A stretch of DNA of 64,000 nucleotides from Candidatus Symbiopectobacterium endolongispinus (GTDB lineage Bacteria; Pseudomonadota; Gammaproteobacteria; Enterobacterales; Enterobacteriaceae), in NCBI RefSeq assembly GCF_018777385.1, contig NZ_JAFJYB010000007.1, forward strand, positions 1 through 64,000. Reading direction: 5' to 3'. The position numbers and the translations under genes were made by a program. The notes beneath the pieces were generated by a model. It was given only the letters and a program-made list of their open reading frames with translations. It was not told the origin of the DNA and ran no database searches. Positions 40,644-50,787 of this stretch are shown one piece after another; position 1 is the first letter of the stretch; each line of letters starts with the position of its first letter.

Positions 40644-42185
40644 TTACTTAAATTCAGCCTGATCGAAGATCAACGAGCCATCTGCCAGCATGTAAACGCC
40701 AGAGAGATTTTTCGCTTTACCGACCAGATTGTCCGGCGTACCCAGGAACACGACGGGCGCATCACCCCAAATCACTTTCTGTGCTTCGGCGTAGGCAGCG
40801 GCGCGCTTGCCAAGATCGGCGGTAGCCAACCCAGCCATAATGGCTTTATCGGCGGCAGCACTGCTGTAGTAGGCCACGTTATAAGCCGCAGGCACCCAGG
40901 ATTCGGTGGCATACAGCGGACGCAGCGCCCAGTCGGCATCACCGGTAGATGGCGACCAGCCGTTGTAGAACAGATCGAATTCCGCATCTTTCGGGTCTTT
41001 CACGCCGAACAGTTTGGCGTTACGCATCCCGGAATCCATCGGTGTCACGGTGATCTTGATGCCCACCTGTTCCAACTGCTGCTTGAAGAACTGTGCGCTA
41101 CGGATGTAATCGGTACGGTTGGTGGTCCACAGCTTGAGGCTGATGCCATCCGGATAACCCGCTTCTTTCAACAGCGCTTTGGCTTTGGCCGGATCGTAGT
41201 TGTTGCTCGGCGTGGTTTGTGCCTGGAAGAACTGAACGCCCGGTGCCATTGCTGACGTTGCCGGTGTACCCATGCCCGCAAAACCGACTTTCAGCCACAC
41301 ATCGCGGTTGATGGCGTAGTTGAGTGCCTGGCGCACGCGGATGTCATTCATGGGCGGGCGCAGGTTATTCATCGCCAACCAGAATTGATAAATACCAGGG
41401 TCACGTTGGACGGCCAGCTTGCTGTCGCTTTGCACCGTGCTTAGCAGATCGGACGGCAGCGGATAAATCGCATCAACCTGACTGGATTTCAGGGCTGCCA
41501 CGCGCGTGGAGTCTTCCGGCGTCGGGTAGAAGGTCACGCTATCCACTTTTGGCCAGCCTTTCTGCCAGTAGCTGTCATTCTTGACCAGCTTGACGTCTTT
41601 GCCCTGCTGCCATTCTGTGAATTTGAACGGACCGGTGCCGACCGGGTGGACGCGCAGTTGTGCTTCATTCGGGTATTTCTTCAGCGCTTCCGGGCTGTGC
41701 ATCACGGCAGACGGGCGTGCCAGTGTGTTGACGAAAGCACCGAATGATTTGTTCAGTTCAATCTTCACCTGCGTCGGAGACAGCACGGTGGCGGTTTTTA
41801 CCATATTGAACAGGCTATTACGTTTTAAACCTTTGCTCTGATCGGCCAGGCGATCCAGGTTGGCTTTGACCGCTTCGGCATTAAAGGGCGCGCCGTCTTG
41901 GAAAGTGATGCCTTCGCGTAGCGTGACCACGAACTCGGTAGCATCGTCATTGCTGGTGTATCCGGTTGCCAGACGCGGTACCAGTTTCATTTGATTATCA
42001 AACTGGAACAGGCGCTCAAAGATACCGCTCTGGATGGAGTAGCTCAGAGTATCTGAGGTGTCGTGCTGGTCAAGCCCGGTAATATCGGCATAGATAGAGA
42101 TGCGCAGATCTTGTGCCTGAGCCGCAGCGGCCAGACAGAGTGAAAGCTCGATGGCCAGCGCGGAACGATGTCGTAGTGGCTTCAT
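40644..42185 (-). CDS. Peptide/glutathione-type ABC binding protein, GsiB-like
   Basis: Periplasmic binding protein of SBP family 5, 513 residues, colinear with E. coli GsiB (512). ATG 42185 follows GGGAG with 8-base spacing. Signal peptide MKPLRHRSALAIELSLCLAA then AAQAQD; the Glu inside the hydrophobic core is unusual. Segments: ITFQDGAPFNAEAVKANLDRL, RVHPVGTGPFKFTEWQQGKD, RVRQALNYAINRDVW, ALLKEAGYPDGISLKLW and FYNGWSPSTGDADWALRPLY. No frameshift or stop. The ligand is probably a peptide; the specific one cannot be read from sequence. Confidence 0.9.
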   Translation of the reverse strand: MKPLRHRSALAIELSLCLAAAAQAQDLRISIYADITGLDQHDTSDTLSYSIQSGIFERLFQFDNQMKLVPRLATGYTSNDDATEFVVTLREGITFQDGAPFNAEAVKANLDRLADQSKGLKRNSLFNMVKTATVLSPTQVKIELNKSFGAFVNTLARPSAVMHSPEALKKYPNEAQLRVHPVGTGPFKFTEWQQGKDVKLVKNDSYWQKGWPKVDSVTFYPTPEDSTRVAALKSSQVDAIYPLPSDLLSTVQSDSKLAVQRDPGIYQFWLAMNNLRPPMNDIRVRQALNYAINRDVWLKVGFAGMGTPATSAMAPGVQFFQAQTTPSNNYDPAKAKALLKEAGYPDGISLKLWTTNRTDYIRSAQFFKQQLEQVGIKITVTPMDSGMRNAKLFGVKDPKDAEFDLFYNGWSPSTGDADWALRPLYATESWVPAAYNVAYYSSAAADKAIMAGLATADLGKRAAAYAEAQKVIWGDAPVVFLGTPDNLVGKAKNLSGVYMLADGSLIFDQAEFK

Positions 42186-42257
42186 GTTGTGTCTCCCGGT
42201 TGTGAATGGGTTGTCTTTGTTCTTGTTTAAAACTGCTTTTTCATCAATGTGTTTTCA

Positions 42258-44125
42258 TTAATGACTGTCATTGGCGACCCAGTGGTGCGGGCCGACTTGT
42301 CGATAGGTCATTTTGTTGACCTCTTCGCCCGCTTTGCGCAGTGGAGAAGGGATCTCGCTGTCATCAAACTGGCGCACGCTGCGTTGCTGATGGTCGGCAA
42401 TTGGTACCGATGCCAGCAAACGTTGCGTATAGGGGTGCTGAGGGTTGTTGAACACCGCCTGACGCGGGCCGATTTCCACAATCTGGCCGAGATACATCAC
42501 GGCAACGCGGTTGGCGATGCGCTCCACTACTGCCATATCGTGAGAAATGAAAATCCATGACACGCCGGTTTTTTGTTGCAGATCCATCATCAGGTTCACC
42601 ACCTGAGCCTGGATCGAGACATCCAGTGCGGAGACGGCTTCGTCAGCAATAATCACCTGCGGTTGCAGCGCCATGGCACGGGCGATGGCGATACGTTGGC
42701 GCTGGCCTCCGGAAAACTTGTGCGGATAGCGGCGGGCGTGTTCAGGAGGCAACCCGACGCTTTTCAGCAGTTCCTGCACGCGGGGCGTTGCGTCCTCCAG
42801 CGATCGGACCAGCCCATGCAGCAGCAGCGGTTCGGCAATGGTGAGACCGACGGTTAAGCGCGGGTTCAATGACGCATACGGGTCTTGGAAAACCATTTGG
42901 ATTTCGCGGCGCAATGGCAAAAAAGCGCGATCGTCCATCTGGGAGATTTCATTGCCCTGAAACAGAATGCTTTCTGATTCGCTTTGAATCAGGCGCAGCA
43001 GTGCGCGCCCGGTGGTGGATTTTCCGCAACCACTCTCCCCGACAATCGCCAGGGTTTCACCGGGCCACACGCAAAAATCAATCTGCTCGACAGCGTGTAC
43101 GCGGTGCGTGACAGCGGAGAAAATGCCGCTGCGGATCGGGTAGTAGACGCGCAATCCACGGATATCCAGCAGCGGATCGGCGTCATAGAGCGCGGTTTTC
43201 TGTTCGCTATCGCTGGACTGTTGTTGTCCCAGCAGCGGAAAATGACGCGGCCAGGCGCTGTCGCGCATATCGCCCAGCTTTGGCACTGCGTCTAACAAGG
43301 CTTGAGTGTATGGGTGTTCCGGATGCGCGAAAATTTGCTCGACCGTACTTTGTTCCACCACTTCACCCCGGTACATCACCACCACGCGATCGGCGATTTC
43401 AGCCACTACGCCCATGTCATGGGTAATAAACAGCACGGCAGTATCACTTTGCTGCTGGAGATCGCGCAGGATGTGCAGAATGCGCGCTTGCACGGTGACA
43501 TCCAGCGCTGTGGTGGGTTCATCAGCAATCAGCAACTATGGTTCACACACCAGCGCCTGCGCAATCATGACACGTTGGCGCATGCCACCGGAGAGCGAGG
43601 CTGGGTAGCTTTTCATCACGCGATCCACATCGGCGATGCGCACTTTACGCAGTAGCTCGCGCGCTTTTTTATCCGCCGTGGCGGCATCGCAAAGCTGGTG
43701 ATCGCGCAGCGCTTCCGTTAGCTGATCACCCACCTTCAACACCGGATTGAGTGAGGTCATCGGTTCCTGAAAGATCATCGCCATATCGCGCCCACGCAGT
43801 TGACGGCGATCGTCCTCTTTCATATTCAGCAGATCGTGGCGTTGTCCGTGGCGGGAATGGAAATGGATGCTGCCGCGCTCAATGGCCGCCGAGTTGGCCA
43901 ATAGGCCCATCGCGGTTAACGACGTAACGGATTTTCCCGAGCCGCTTTCACCCACAATGGCGACGATTTCCCCCTTGTTGACGGAAAACGAGACGCTTTT
44001 CAGGGCGATATGTTTGCCCGACCTGCCGCTGAAGCTGACGCTCAGGTCATCGATCTCCAGCACCGGCATGGCGGTTTGTGGGGTGCTGACGCCGGGTGCG
44101 GGGTGGCCTGTGCGAGTTGCGTCAT
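42258..44125 (-). pseudogene. Fused peptide ABC ATPase, GsiA-like, nonsense codon
   Basis: Protein with two ABC domains in one chain, as in GsiA. Domain 1: GESGSGKSVTSLTAMG, MIFQEPMTSLNP, LSGGMRQRVMIAQALVCEP. There a TAG at 43536-43538 replaces the codon expected before [14 protein letters not shown], splitting Walker B from the rest. Domain 2: [44 protein letters not shown] and [15 protein letters not shown]. The best ribosome site (GGAG) is before ATG 44125, whose frame joins the domain only if one base was lost in the short A run near 44080; ATG 44069 is in frame but lacks a good site. Confidence 0.87.
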
Positions 44126-44160
44126 GTGGACTCCGGTTAACAGTGTGGACTCTTGCTGTG

Positions 44161-45126
44161 TCATAGCCAGATACGTCCGTGGTGATAAGTCAGATAGGGT
44201 GAGCTGTCAGCGGCTAGCCAGAGTGGGCCATCCAGATCGACATAGTCGGAGGCGGCGGCGACCGGTAGTGCGGCTTCCATCGCCAGTGAAGAGCCAACCA
44301 GGCAACCGACCATCAGTTTTAGTCCGTGCAGTCGCGCCTCACGCACCATTGCCAGTGCTTCTGTCAATCCGCCACATTTATCCAACTTGATGTTGATCAT
44401 CTCGTAACGGCGGCGGATACCTGGAATATCGCTAGCGTGGCGGCAGCTTTCATCGGCGCAAAGTGGAATATGGTGCGAAAAACGCAGTAACTCCTGATCC
44501 TTGCCTGCCGGTAACGGTTGCTCAATCAGCGCGATGTTATAGGGGAGCAGTGCGTGACACAGGCTGAGTAAATCGAGCCCAGCCCAGCTTTCCGTGGCAT
44601 CGACCATCAGAGTGGCTCGTGGCGCGGCGTCGCGCATTGCGGCGATTTTCTCAACGATGTCGCTGCGATCCAGCTTGAGCTTTATCACCTGCGCGCCGCG
44701 TGATATCGCATCGCGGGTCGCCGCCACCGTGTTTTCCAATGACGCAATGCTCAGCGTTTCCGTGGTGATCAAAGAGGCGTGCGGTTGTATCCCCACCTGC
44801 TGCCATACGGTTTGTTTATGCAAGGCGGCATTTAAGCGCCACAGTGCGCAATCGAGTGCGTTACGTGCTGCACCAGGAGGGAGCAGCGTTTGGATTTCAT
44901 CCCTTGACGCACCGCGCGTTACCGCACCACGTACGGCGTCAAGTTGGCGGCAAACACTGGCGGCAGACTCTTGATATTCAAACGCAGGCGTACATTCGCC
45001 TAAACCGATAAATCCCTATTCTTCAACGGTAATCCTGACTACGCTTACGGCATTGCGCAGTTCCTGCGCACGCTTGCACGGGCGTGCCAGAGAGAGTTTG
45101 ACGGTCTCAACCTGCATCTGGCGCAT
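44161..45126 (-). pseudogene. L-Ala-D/L-Glu epimerase (enolase superfamily), nonsense codon
   Basis: Enzyme that epimerises L-Ala-D-Glu from murein to L-Ala-L-Glu, like YcjG of E. coli. ATG 45126 has AGAGGGA 8 bases upstream. After MRQMQVETVKLSLARP, a TAG at 45016-45018 (codon 37) interrupts the protein before GFIGLGECTPAFEYQESAA. The frame is then open: LLPPGAARNALDCALW, IKLKLD with the catalytic Lys, LMVDATESW, IALIEQPLP, LCADESCR and MINIKLDKCGGLTEAL (metal ligands Asp, Glu, Asp and the second Lys). First gene of the minus-strand peptide operon and the strongest pointer to murein peptides. Confidence 0.87.
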
Positions 45127-45250
45127 CTCGTGTATCCCTCTGGTGAATGAATAATCAAAACTATTTCATGCAGGGGAATGACTGACGAATACTTGTTTAT
45201 CGGGAGGGCATAACCTCAGGCTATACCCTGATGCAGACGCCAACACTCCC

Positions 45251-45312
45251 CTGCCGATATCGCGAAACGCGCGGCAGCTAAAGTAGGAATTGTTGTCCGA
45301 AGGCCGTATAAT
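45251..45312 (+). promoter_or_regulatory. rph upstream region: stem-loop and -10 box
   Basis: A stem CTGCCG/CGGCAG encloses a CGCG-AAA-CGCG hairpin (45251-45277). TATAAT at 45307-45312, 36 bp before the rph start, is a perfect -10 box; no good -35 lies at 16-18 bp. The gap also holds the start of the divergent epimerase operon. Confidence 0.45.
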
Positions 45313-45348
45313 GCGCGCCAATCAACAGAGCATAACCCGGAGAATCTC

Positions 45349-46086
45349 ATGCGTCCGTCAGGCCGAAGTGCACAACAGGTGCGTCCCATCACGCTAACGC
45401 GTGGCTATACCAAGCATGCGGAAGGTTCCGTGTTAGTGGCGTTCGGCGACACGAAAGTGCTGTGTAACGCGACGGTAGAAGAAGGCGTGCCGCGCTTCCT
45501 GAAAGGGCAGGGGAAAGGCTGGGTGACCGCTGAATACGGCATGCTGCCGCGTGCGACCCATAGCCGCAATGCGCGTGAAGCCGCCAAGGGAAAACAGGGC
45601 GGAAGAACGCTGGAAATCCAGCGCCTTATCGCGCGTTCTCTGCGCGCTGCAGTTGATCTGGAAAAGCTCGGTGAATACACCATCACGCTGGATTGCGATG
45701 TGTTGCAGGCTGATGGTGGCACGCGCACTGCTTCTATTACTGGCGCTTGTGTGGCACTGGCGGATGCGTTCAACCGCATGGTGGCAAAAGGCCAGCTCAA
45801 AGCCAGCCCGCTCAAGGGCATGGTAGCGGCGGTTTCCGTGGGGATCGTTGCCGGTGAAGCCGTGTGCGATCTTGAGTACGTGGAAGACTCTGCGGCGGAA
45901 ACGGACATGAACGTGGTCATGACCGAAGATGGCCGCATGATTGAGGTGCAAGGTATCGCCGAAGGCGAGCCGTTCAGTCACGAAGAGTTGTTGGCGCTGC
46001 TCGCTCTGGCGCGTGGTGGCATTGATACTATCGTCGAGGCGCAGAAAGCGGCGTTGACGCAAGCGCCAGTCGCGGACTTCGAGTAA
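45349..46086 (+). CDS. rph: RNase PH
   Basis: Phosphate-dependent 3' exoribonuclease that trims tRNA precursors. 245 residues, beginning [58 protein letters not shown] and [20 protein letters not shown] are conserved active-site segments, with [19 protein letters not shown] near the end. Intact, unlike the rph-1 frameshift of E. coli K-12. It is followed by pyrE, and its translation normally opposes attenuation of pyrE. Confidence 0.97.
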   Translation: MRPSGRSAQQVRPITLTRGYTKHAEGSVLVAFGDTKVLCNATVEEGVPRFLKGQGKGWVTAEYGMLPRATHSRNAREAAKGKQGGRTLEIQRLIARSLRAAVDLEKLGEYTITLDCDVLQADGGTRTASITGACVALADAFNRMVAKGQLKASPLKGMVAAVSVGIVAGEAVCDLEYVEDSAAETDMNVVMTEDGRMIEVQGIAEGEPFSHEELLALLALARGGIDTIVEAQKAALTQAPVADFE

Positions 46087-46088
46087 GC

Positions 46089-46202
46089 ATGACTGACATA
46101 AACCGCCTGTCATTTCATCAGCCGTTGCCTGGCAGCGGCGTTATCCATTTTTGCAAAGCGACCTCGGCGTCGCTTTTTTTATGGCTGGTGTTCCAACCAT
46201 AA
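46089..46202 (+). CDS. Possible 37-residue leader peptide across the pyrE attenuator
   Basis: ATG two bases after the rph stop opens a frame of 37 codons ([17 protein letters not shown] at its start) that runs through the attenuator hairpin and ends with TAA at 46200-46202. A ribosome finishing rph could reinitiate here and hold the hairpin open. No strong ribosome site; no homologue is recognised. This could be chance. Confidence 0.3.
   Translation: MTDINRLSFHQPLPGSGVIHFCKATSASLFLWLVFQP
46155..46180 (+). terminator. pyrE attenuator
   Basis: AAAGCGAC (46155-46162) pairs with GTCGCTTT (46169-46176) around a six-base loop, followed by a seven-T run ending at 46180. It lies between rph and pyrE, the place of the known UTP-sensitive pyrE attenuator of enterobacteria. 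Confidence 0.88.
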
Positions 46203-46234
46203 CCATACTCACCGTGATACGAGGAGATGCAGTA

Positions 46235-46678
46235 ATGAAAGCCTATCAGCGCCAATTTATTGAATTCGCGCTTAGCAAGCAGGTATTAAAATTCGGCGAA
46301 TTCACATTGAAATCCTGGCGTGTCAGTCCCTATTTCTTCAATGCCGGGCTGTTCAATACTGGGCGCGACCTGGCACTTTTGGGCCGTTTTTATGCTGAAG
46401 CGTTGGTGGATGCCAGTATTACCTTTGATGTGCTGTTCGGGCCCGCTTACAAAGGGATTCCGATCGTCACGACCACCGCGGTGGCGGTGGCTGAACACCA
46501 CGAAACTGATGTGCCTTACTGCTTTAACCGTAAAGAAGCCAAAGATCACGGGGAAGGAGGCAATCTGGTCGGCAGCGCGCTGCAAGATCTGATCAGCTTT
46601 TTGGCAGAAAAACCAGAGATGGCCGTGCATCTGGATGCGGTGAAGGCCTATCGCGATCGGTATGGTATTACTGCGTAG
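46235..46678 (+). pseudogene. pyrE: Orotate phosphoribosyltransferase with 68-codon internal deletion
   Basis: PyrE joins orotate to PRPP in pyrimidine synthesis. ATG 46235 follows GAGGAG with 8-base spacing. The first ~118 residues match E. coli PyrE ([50 protein letters not shown]). The text then jumps from SALQ straight to [21 protein letters not shown], the last ~29 residues. Compared with the 213-residue E. coli enzyme, 68 residues are absent, in frame, including the PRPP-binding loop [20 protein letters not shown] also differs from KSGRKSPYFFN at a PRPP-contacting Lys. The product, 147 residues, cannot be expected to work. Confidence 0.92.
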
Positions 46679-46782
46679 TCACCTGTGCATAGGCGATGAT
46701 GTTGCCTGAGAGATTTCTGGCCAGCCTGTTGCTGTGTGAACAGGCCTTGGTGCAGAGGCTCTTAGGAAAAAGCGGGGCGATG

Positions 46783-47379
46783 TTAATAGAGTTGGGCGGC
46801 AAGCAGTGGCCAACGTGTCTCAAAATCCTGTGTAGGCCGAAAGCGAAATTCTGAGCGAGCATAGCGTGACAGCATCCCTTCGCAGAAGGCGAGCAGTTGG
46901 CTGGCAAGCAGTGACTCGTCATGGGTAAGGGCTTTCCCCTCTCGCAGTTTGTGCTCGCGCAACACCTGCTTAAGCTGCAATTCAATGCGTTCAAACAGCT
47001 GGTTGATGCGTCCTTGCAGACGATCCTGTTCGAACATCAGCGCATGGCCGGTCAGGATGCGCGTCAGGCCGGGGTTGCGTTCAGCAAAACCCAACATGAG
47101 CAACAAAATCAACCGCACACGTTGGAATGTATCTTTCTCATCTTGCAGAATTAGATTGATACGTGTTGTCAGCGAATCCTCAATAAACTCGATAAGGCTG
47201 TCAAACATCCGTGTTTTGCTGGGAAAGTGCCGATAGAGTGCGGCTTCGGAAACCCCGACCATTGCGGCAAGCTTTGCGGTAGTGATGCGTTGGCTGCCAT
47301 CGCTGGATTCCAGCATTTGCGCCAACGCTTGCAAGATTTCCTCGCGACGATTCCTTTTCGTATTCTCTTTCTCTGCCAT
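46783..47379 (-). CDS. slmA: Nucleoid occlusion factor SlmA
   Basis: TetR-family DNA-binding protein that blocks FtsZ ring formation over the nucleoid. 198 residues, the E. coli length. N-terminal [25 protein letters not shown]; later [23 protein letters not shown] and [19 protein letters not shown]. Intact. Between it and pyrE (46679-46782) a GCCTGTT/AACAGGC stem (46724-46745) without U tract may end both convergent transcripts. Confidence 0.96.
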   Translation of the reverse strand: MAEKENTKRNRREEILQALAQMLESSDGSQRITTAKLAAMVGVSEAALYRHFPSKTRMFDSLIEFIEDSLTTRINLILQDEKDTFQRVRLILLLMLGFAERNPGLTRILTGHALMFEQDRLQGRINQLFERIELQLKQVLREHKLREGKALTHDESLLASQLLAFCEGMLSRYARSEFRFRPTQDFETRWPLLAAQLY

Positions 47380-47515
47380 GTCAGAAAAGACCCTTGATCA
47401 AAAAGAAGCTGACAACCATTTAGAATTATTTAGGGTAATGACCTGAATAAACACAACAAAGATACGCGATTGACCGCGTGTCCAAGGCGTAACGCAGGGT
47501 ATACCTATTTTCGGA

Positions 47516-47974
47516 TCAACGACGACCAGAATGGCCGAAACCGCCTTCTCCCCGCTCTGTTCCTACAAAATCATCGACAATGTTGAATTCAGCCTGAACA
47601 ACGGGAACAAACACCATCTGTGCGAGGCGTTCACCGGGCTCGATAGTGAAGGCTTGCTGGCTACGGTTCCAAACGGAAACCATCAGTTGTCCCTGATAAT
47701 CAGAGTCGATAAGCCCAACCAAATTACCTAATACCACACCGTGCTTATGCCCCAACCCTGAGCGGGGGAGAATAACAGCAGCCAGGCTGGGATCGGCGAT
47801 ATGGATAGCGATACCCGTTGGCACCAGTATCGTCTCCCCTGCGGCTAGCGAGCTCCATTCATCAGTACAAGCTCGAAGGTCAAGGCCGGCCGAGCCTGCG
47901 GTGGCATAGGTCGGTAACGGAAACAGTTGACCAATGCGTGCATCAAGAATTTTTACGTCGATTTTTTTCATCAT
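47516..47974 (-). CDS. dut: dUTP pyrophosphatase
   Basis: Hydrolyses dUTP to dUMP, protecting DNA from uracil. 152 residues from ATG 47974 ([20 protein letters not shown]). Family motifs: [45 protein letters not shown] and the C-terminal [14 protein letters not shown]. Intact. Its start lies 32 bases inside the end of coaBC, the standard overlap. Confidence 0.97.
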   Translation of the reverse strand: MMKKIDVKILDARIGQLFPLPTYATAGSAGLDLRACTDEWSSLAAGETILVPTGIAIHIADPSLAAVILPRSGLGHKHGVVLGNLVGLIDSDYQGQLMVSVWNRSQQAFTIEPGERLAQMVFVPVVQAEFNIVDDFVGTERGEGGFGHSGRR

Positions 47975-49187
47975 AGCGGCGGACAATCTCATCGATTAAA
48001 TGTTGGCCAAGGAGGCGCTTTTCGCACAGAGGTAAACGGGTGTCACCCTCCGGCCAAAACAGCTGCAACGCGTTGGTGTCACTGTTGAATCCCTGCCCTG
48101 AAAGGGAAACATCATTTGCGCAAATCAGATCTAGATTTTTACGCGTCAATTTTTGACGCGCGTATTCTTCCACATTCTGGGTTTCGGCAGCAAATCCAAC
48201 GACGAATGGGCGAGACGCTGACATGGCTGCAACCCCTGCAATAATACCTGGGTTTTTAACCAGTGTGATACTGATTTCATCGCCCTGTTTTTTTATCTTG
48301 TCGCTGGCTATCTGTTTAGCCCGGTAATCAGCCACGGCGGCACAGCCGATGACAATCTGCTGTTGTGCCGCATGAGACATCACCGCCTGCTGCATGTCCA
48401 ACGCGCTGGTCACGTCAATGCGCCAAACGCCTGCGGGTGTTGGTAATGACACGGGCCCGGCGACCAGCGTCACGTGAGCGCCACGCTCCGCCGCCGCTTG
48501 CGCGATGGCAAATCCCATCTTGCCCGAACTGTGATTGGTAATGAAACGTACAGGATCAAGCGCCTCAAGCGTGGGTCCCGCGGTGATCATAATGTTGAGA
48601 TGTTGCAGATCGTTGACGCGCGTAAAATAGCCTTCGGTAAGCTCAACGATCGCCGACGGATCAATCATTCTACCAGGACCCACATCACCGCAGGCCTGAC
48701 TGCCGCTGTCGTGGCCCCAAACCAGGCCACCGCGCCGTGCCAACGTGGCAAGATTATCCTGTGTTGGCGTCGCGCGATACATCTGCTGATTCATGGCGGG
48801 TGCAATAGCGACGGGGGCAGCCGTTGCAAGACAAAGCGTGGTAAGCAGGTCGTTAGCCATGCCAGCGGCTAAACGTGCGATCACATCCGCCGTTGCGGGC
48901 GCAAGAATAACCAGGTCAGTCCATTTTCCCAGCTCAATGTGCCCCATTGACGCTTTGGCGGCAGGATCGAGCAGATCGTCTGATACTGGGTATCCTGAAA
49001 CCGCCTGAAGCGTGAGCGGTGTAATAAATGCCTTCGCGGCAGGAGTCATTACCACGCGGACTTTTGCGCCGCGATCGCGTAGACGCCTGACAATTTCTGG
49101 GCACTTGTAAGCGGCAATACCGCCGCTGATGCCGAGCACGATTTTTTTACCGGAGAGCCCGGGCTGATTTGAAAATCCCGTCATCAT
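47943..49187 (-). CDS. coaBC: CoaBC: phosphopantothenoylcysteine synthetase/decarboxylase
   Basis: Bifunctional enzyme of coenzyme A synthesis. The N-terminal CoaC flavoprotein has [36 protein letters not shown] and PAMNQQMY; the C-terminal CoaB part has [34 protein letters not shown] and [11 protein letters not shown]. It ends [13 protein letters not shown]. Start chosen at 49187 ([13 protein letters not shown]); an upstream ATG at 49226 exists but the family begins close to GLSGKKIV. Intact, divergent from radC. Confidence 0.96.
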   Translation of the reverse strand: MMTGFSNQPGLSGKKIVLGISGGIAAYKCPEIVRRLRDRGAKVRVVMTPAAKAFITPLTLQAVSGYPVSDDLLDPAAKASMGHIELGKWTDLVILAPATADVIARLAAGMANDLLTTLCLATAAPVAIAPAMNQQMYRATPTQDNLATLARRGGLVWGHDSGSQACGDVGPGRMIDPSAIVELTEGYFTRVNDLQHLNIMITAGPTLEALDPVRFITNHSSGKMGFAIAQAAAERGAHVTLVAGPVSLPTPAGVWRIDVTSALDMQQAVMSHAAQQQIVIGCAAVADYRAKQIASDKIKKQGDEISITLVKNPGIIAGVAAMSASRPFVVGFAAETQNVEEYARQKLTRKNLDLICANDVSLSGQGFNSDTNALQLFWPEGDTRLPLCEKRLLGQHLIDEIVRRYDEKNRRKNS

Positions 49188-49384
49188 CTTTGTCCGATTA
49201 ACGCCTAAGAGGAAACATTTTATCATAACCTTGCCGGATGAGCGGAATCTTGCTCGCGTTTGTCTATGCTCATGAGGCTTTGTTGCAGGTGTCTTGCGTG
49301 CAGTTATGCAGGGGCTCGCTTGCGTTCTCGCCTCGCTACCGTGAGCCTGCCATGATAGAGCAACGATGGAAAGGAGGCATAACG

Positions 49385-50047
49385 GTGTGGATTGACGATC
49401 AGGCTCCGCGTGAAAAGCTTATTATCTCGGGGGCAGAAGCGCTTACGGATGTGGAGCTGTTGGCTATCTTTCTGCGCACTGGGTTGCCGGGGGTTCACGT
49501 GATGGCATTGTCGGAGCAACTGCTGCATCATTTTGGTTCCCTTTACCATGTCATGATGGCCGAGCAACAAACATTTTGCGCCGTGAAAGGGATGGGGGTG
49601 GTTAAATTTGTGCAATTTCAGGCGGTAGCGGAGCTAGCGCGGCGGCTGTACGCCACGCGCTTTGTGAAGGAAAAAGCGATGCTGAATCCCGATCTGACCC
49701 TACAGTACCTGCAATCGGCGTTGGCACATCAGGCGCGAGAAATTTTTACCGTGCTGTTTCTTGATAATCAGCACCGCGTGATTCGACATAAAGAGATGTT
49801 TGCAGGTACGATTGCCAGCGTCGAGGTACACCCGAGAGAAATTGTGCGTGAAGCGTTAAAAGCCAATGCGGCTGCGCTCATTCTGGCGCATAATCACCCT
49901 TCCGGGGATGCAGAGTCGAGTAGCGCCGATCACATGATAACGACGCATATTATTCAGGCATGTGCATTGATGGACATTCGTGTCCTCGATCACCTGGTAA
50001 TTGGGCGTGGTGAGTACGTATCATTTGCCGAGCGAGGCTGGATTTAG
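49385..50047 (+). CDS. radC: RadC family JAB-domain protein
   Basis: Protein of the RadC/YicR family with a C-terminal JAMM/MPN metal-binding fold; its role is not settled. The GTG at 49385 ([16 protein letters not shown]) has AAGGAGG with 6-base spacing and gives 221 residues, one fewer than E. coli. [17 protein letters not shown] and the HhH-like [20 protein letters not shown] precede the JAMM motif [21 protein letters not shown]. Intact. The 197-bp gap to coaBC holds divergent promoters. Confidence 0.93.
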   Translation: MWIDDQAPREKLIISGAEALTDVELLAIFLRTGLPGVHVMALSEQLLHHFGSLYHVMMAEQQTFCAVKGMGVVKFVQFQAVAELARRLYATRFVKEKAMLNPDLTLQYLQSALAHQAREIFTVLFLDNQHRVIRHKEMFAGTIASVEVHPREIVREALKANAAALILAHNHPSGDAESSSADHMITTHIIQACALMDIRVLDHLVIGRGEYVSFAERGWI

Positions 50048-50089
50048 CATATTTTCCGCGATCCTTAGAGATCTTTCGCTGCTCGGGAC

Positions 50090-50118
50090 TTGAGCACATC
50101 CGCGCTAGAGCGTATACT
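50090..50118 (+). promoter_or_regulatory. rpmB promoter
   Basis: TTGAGC (50090-50095), a 17-bp spacer and TATACT (50113-50118) form a good sigma-70 promoter between radC and rpmB, about 170 bp before the rpmB start. Confidence 0.7.
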
Positions 50119-50151
50119 ACGCCACCTTTAAGAATCTTGGGTGTGGCGTTA

Positions 50152-50224
50152 AGAGCCTATATCAGCAGGTTTACCCTTATGACAGTATCTTTACTTGACT
50201 TGTAAAGCTGCTGAGATAGGCTCT
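50152..50224. repeat. 17-bp inverted repeat in the rpmB leader
   Basis: AGAGCCTATATCAGCAG (50152-50168) and CTGCTGAGATAGGCTCT (50208-50224) are inverted copies with one mismatch, separated by 39 bases. It lies wholly within the rpmB leader after the promoter. It may form a regulatory RNA stem or be a small mobile-element remnant (MITE); no target duplication is visible. Confidence 0.65.
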
Positions 50225-50269
50225 AAAGCCTGACGAGGCGGCCAACATCCTCTACGAAGTTCGGGCTGA

Positions 50270-50527
<258 letters not shown>

Positions 50528-50535
50528 GGAACTGA

Positions 50536-50706
<171 letters not shown>

Positions 50707-50725
50707 CTTTAGTGGACTTATTAAA

Positions 50726-50750
50726 AACCTGGCCAAGGCCGGGTTTTTTT
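50726..50750 (+). terminator. Rho-independent terminator of rpmBG
   Basis: AACCTGGCC pairs with GGCCGGGTT around an AA loop, with one wobble pair, and is followed by a run of seven T to 50750. It ends 38 bases before the mutM start. Confidence 0.9.
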
Positions 50751-50787
50751 ATGCTACGTTAGCCGCGGGAGTGTTCAGGAGGAGAAA

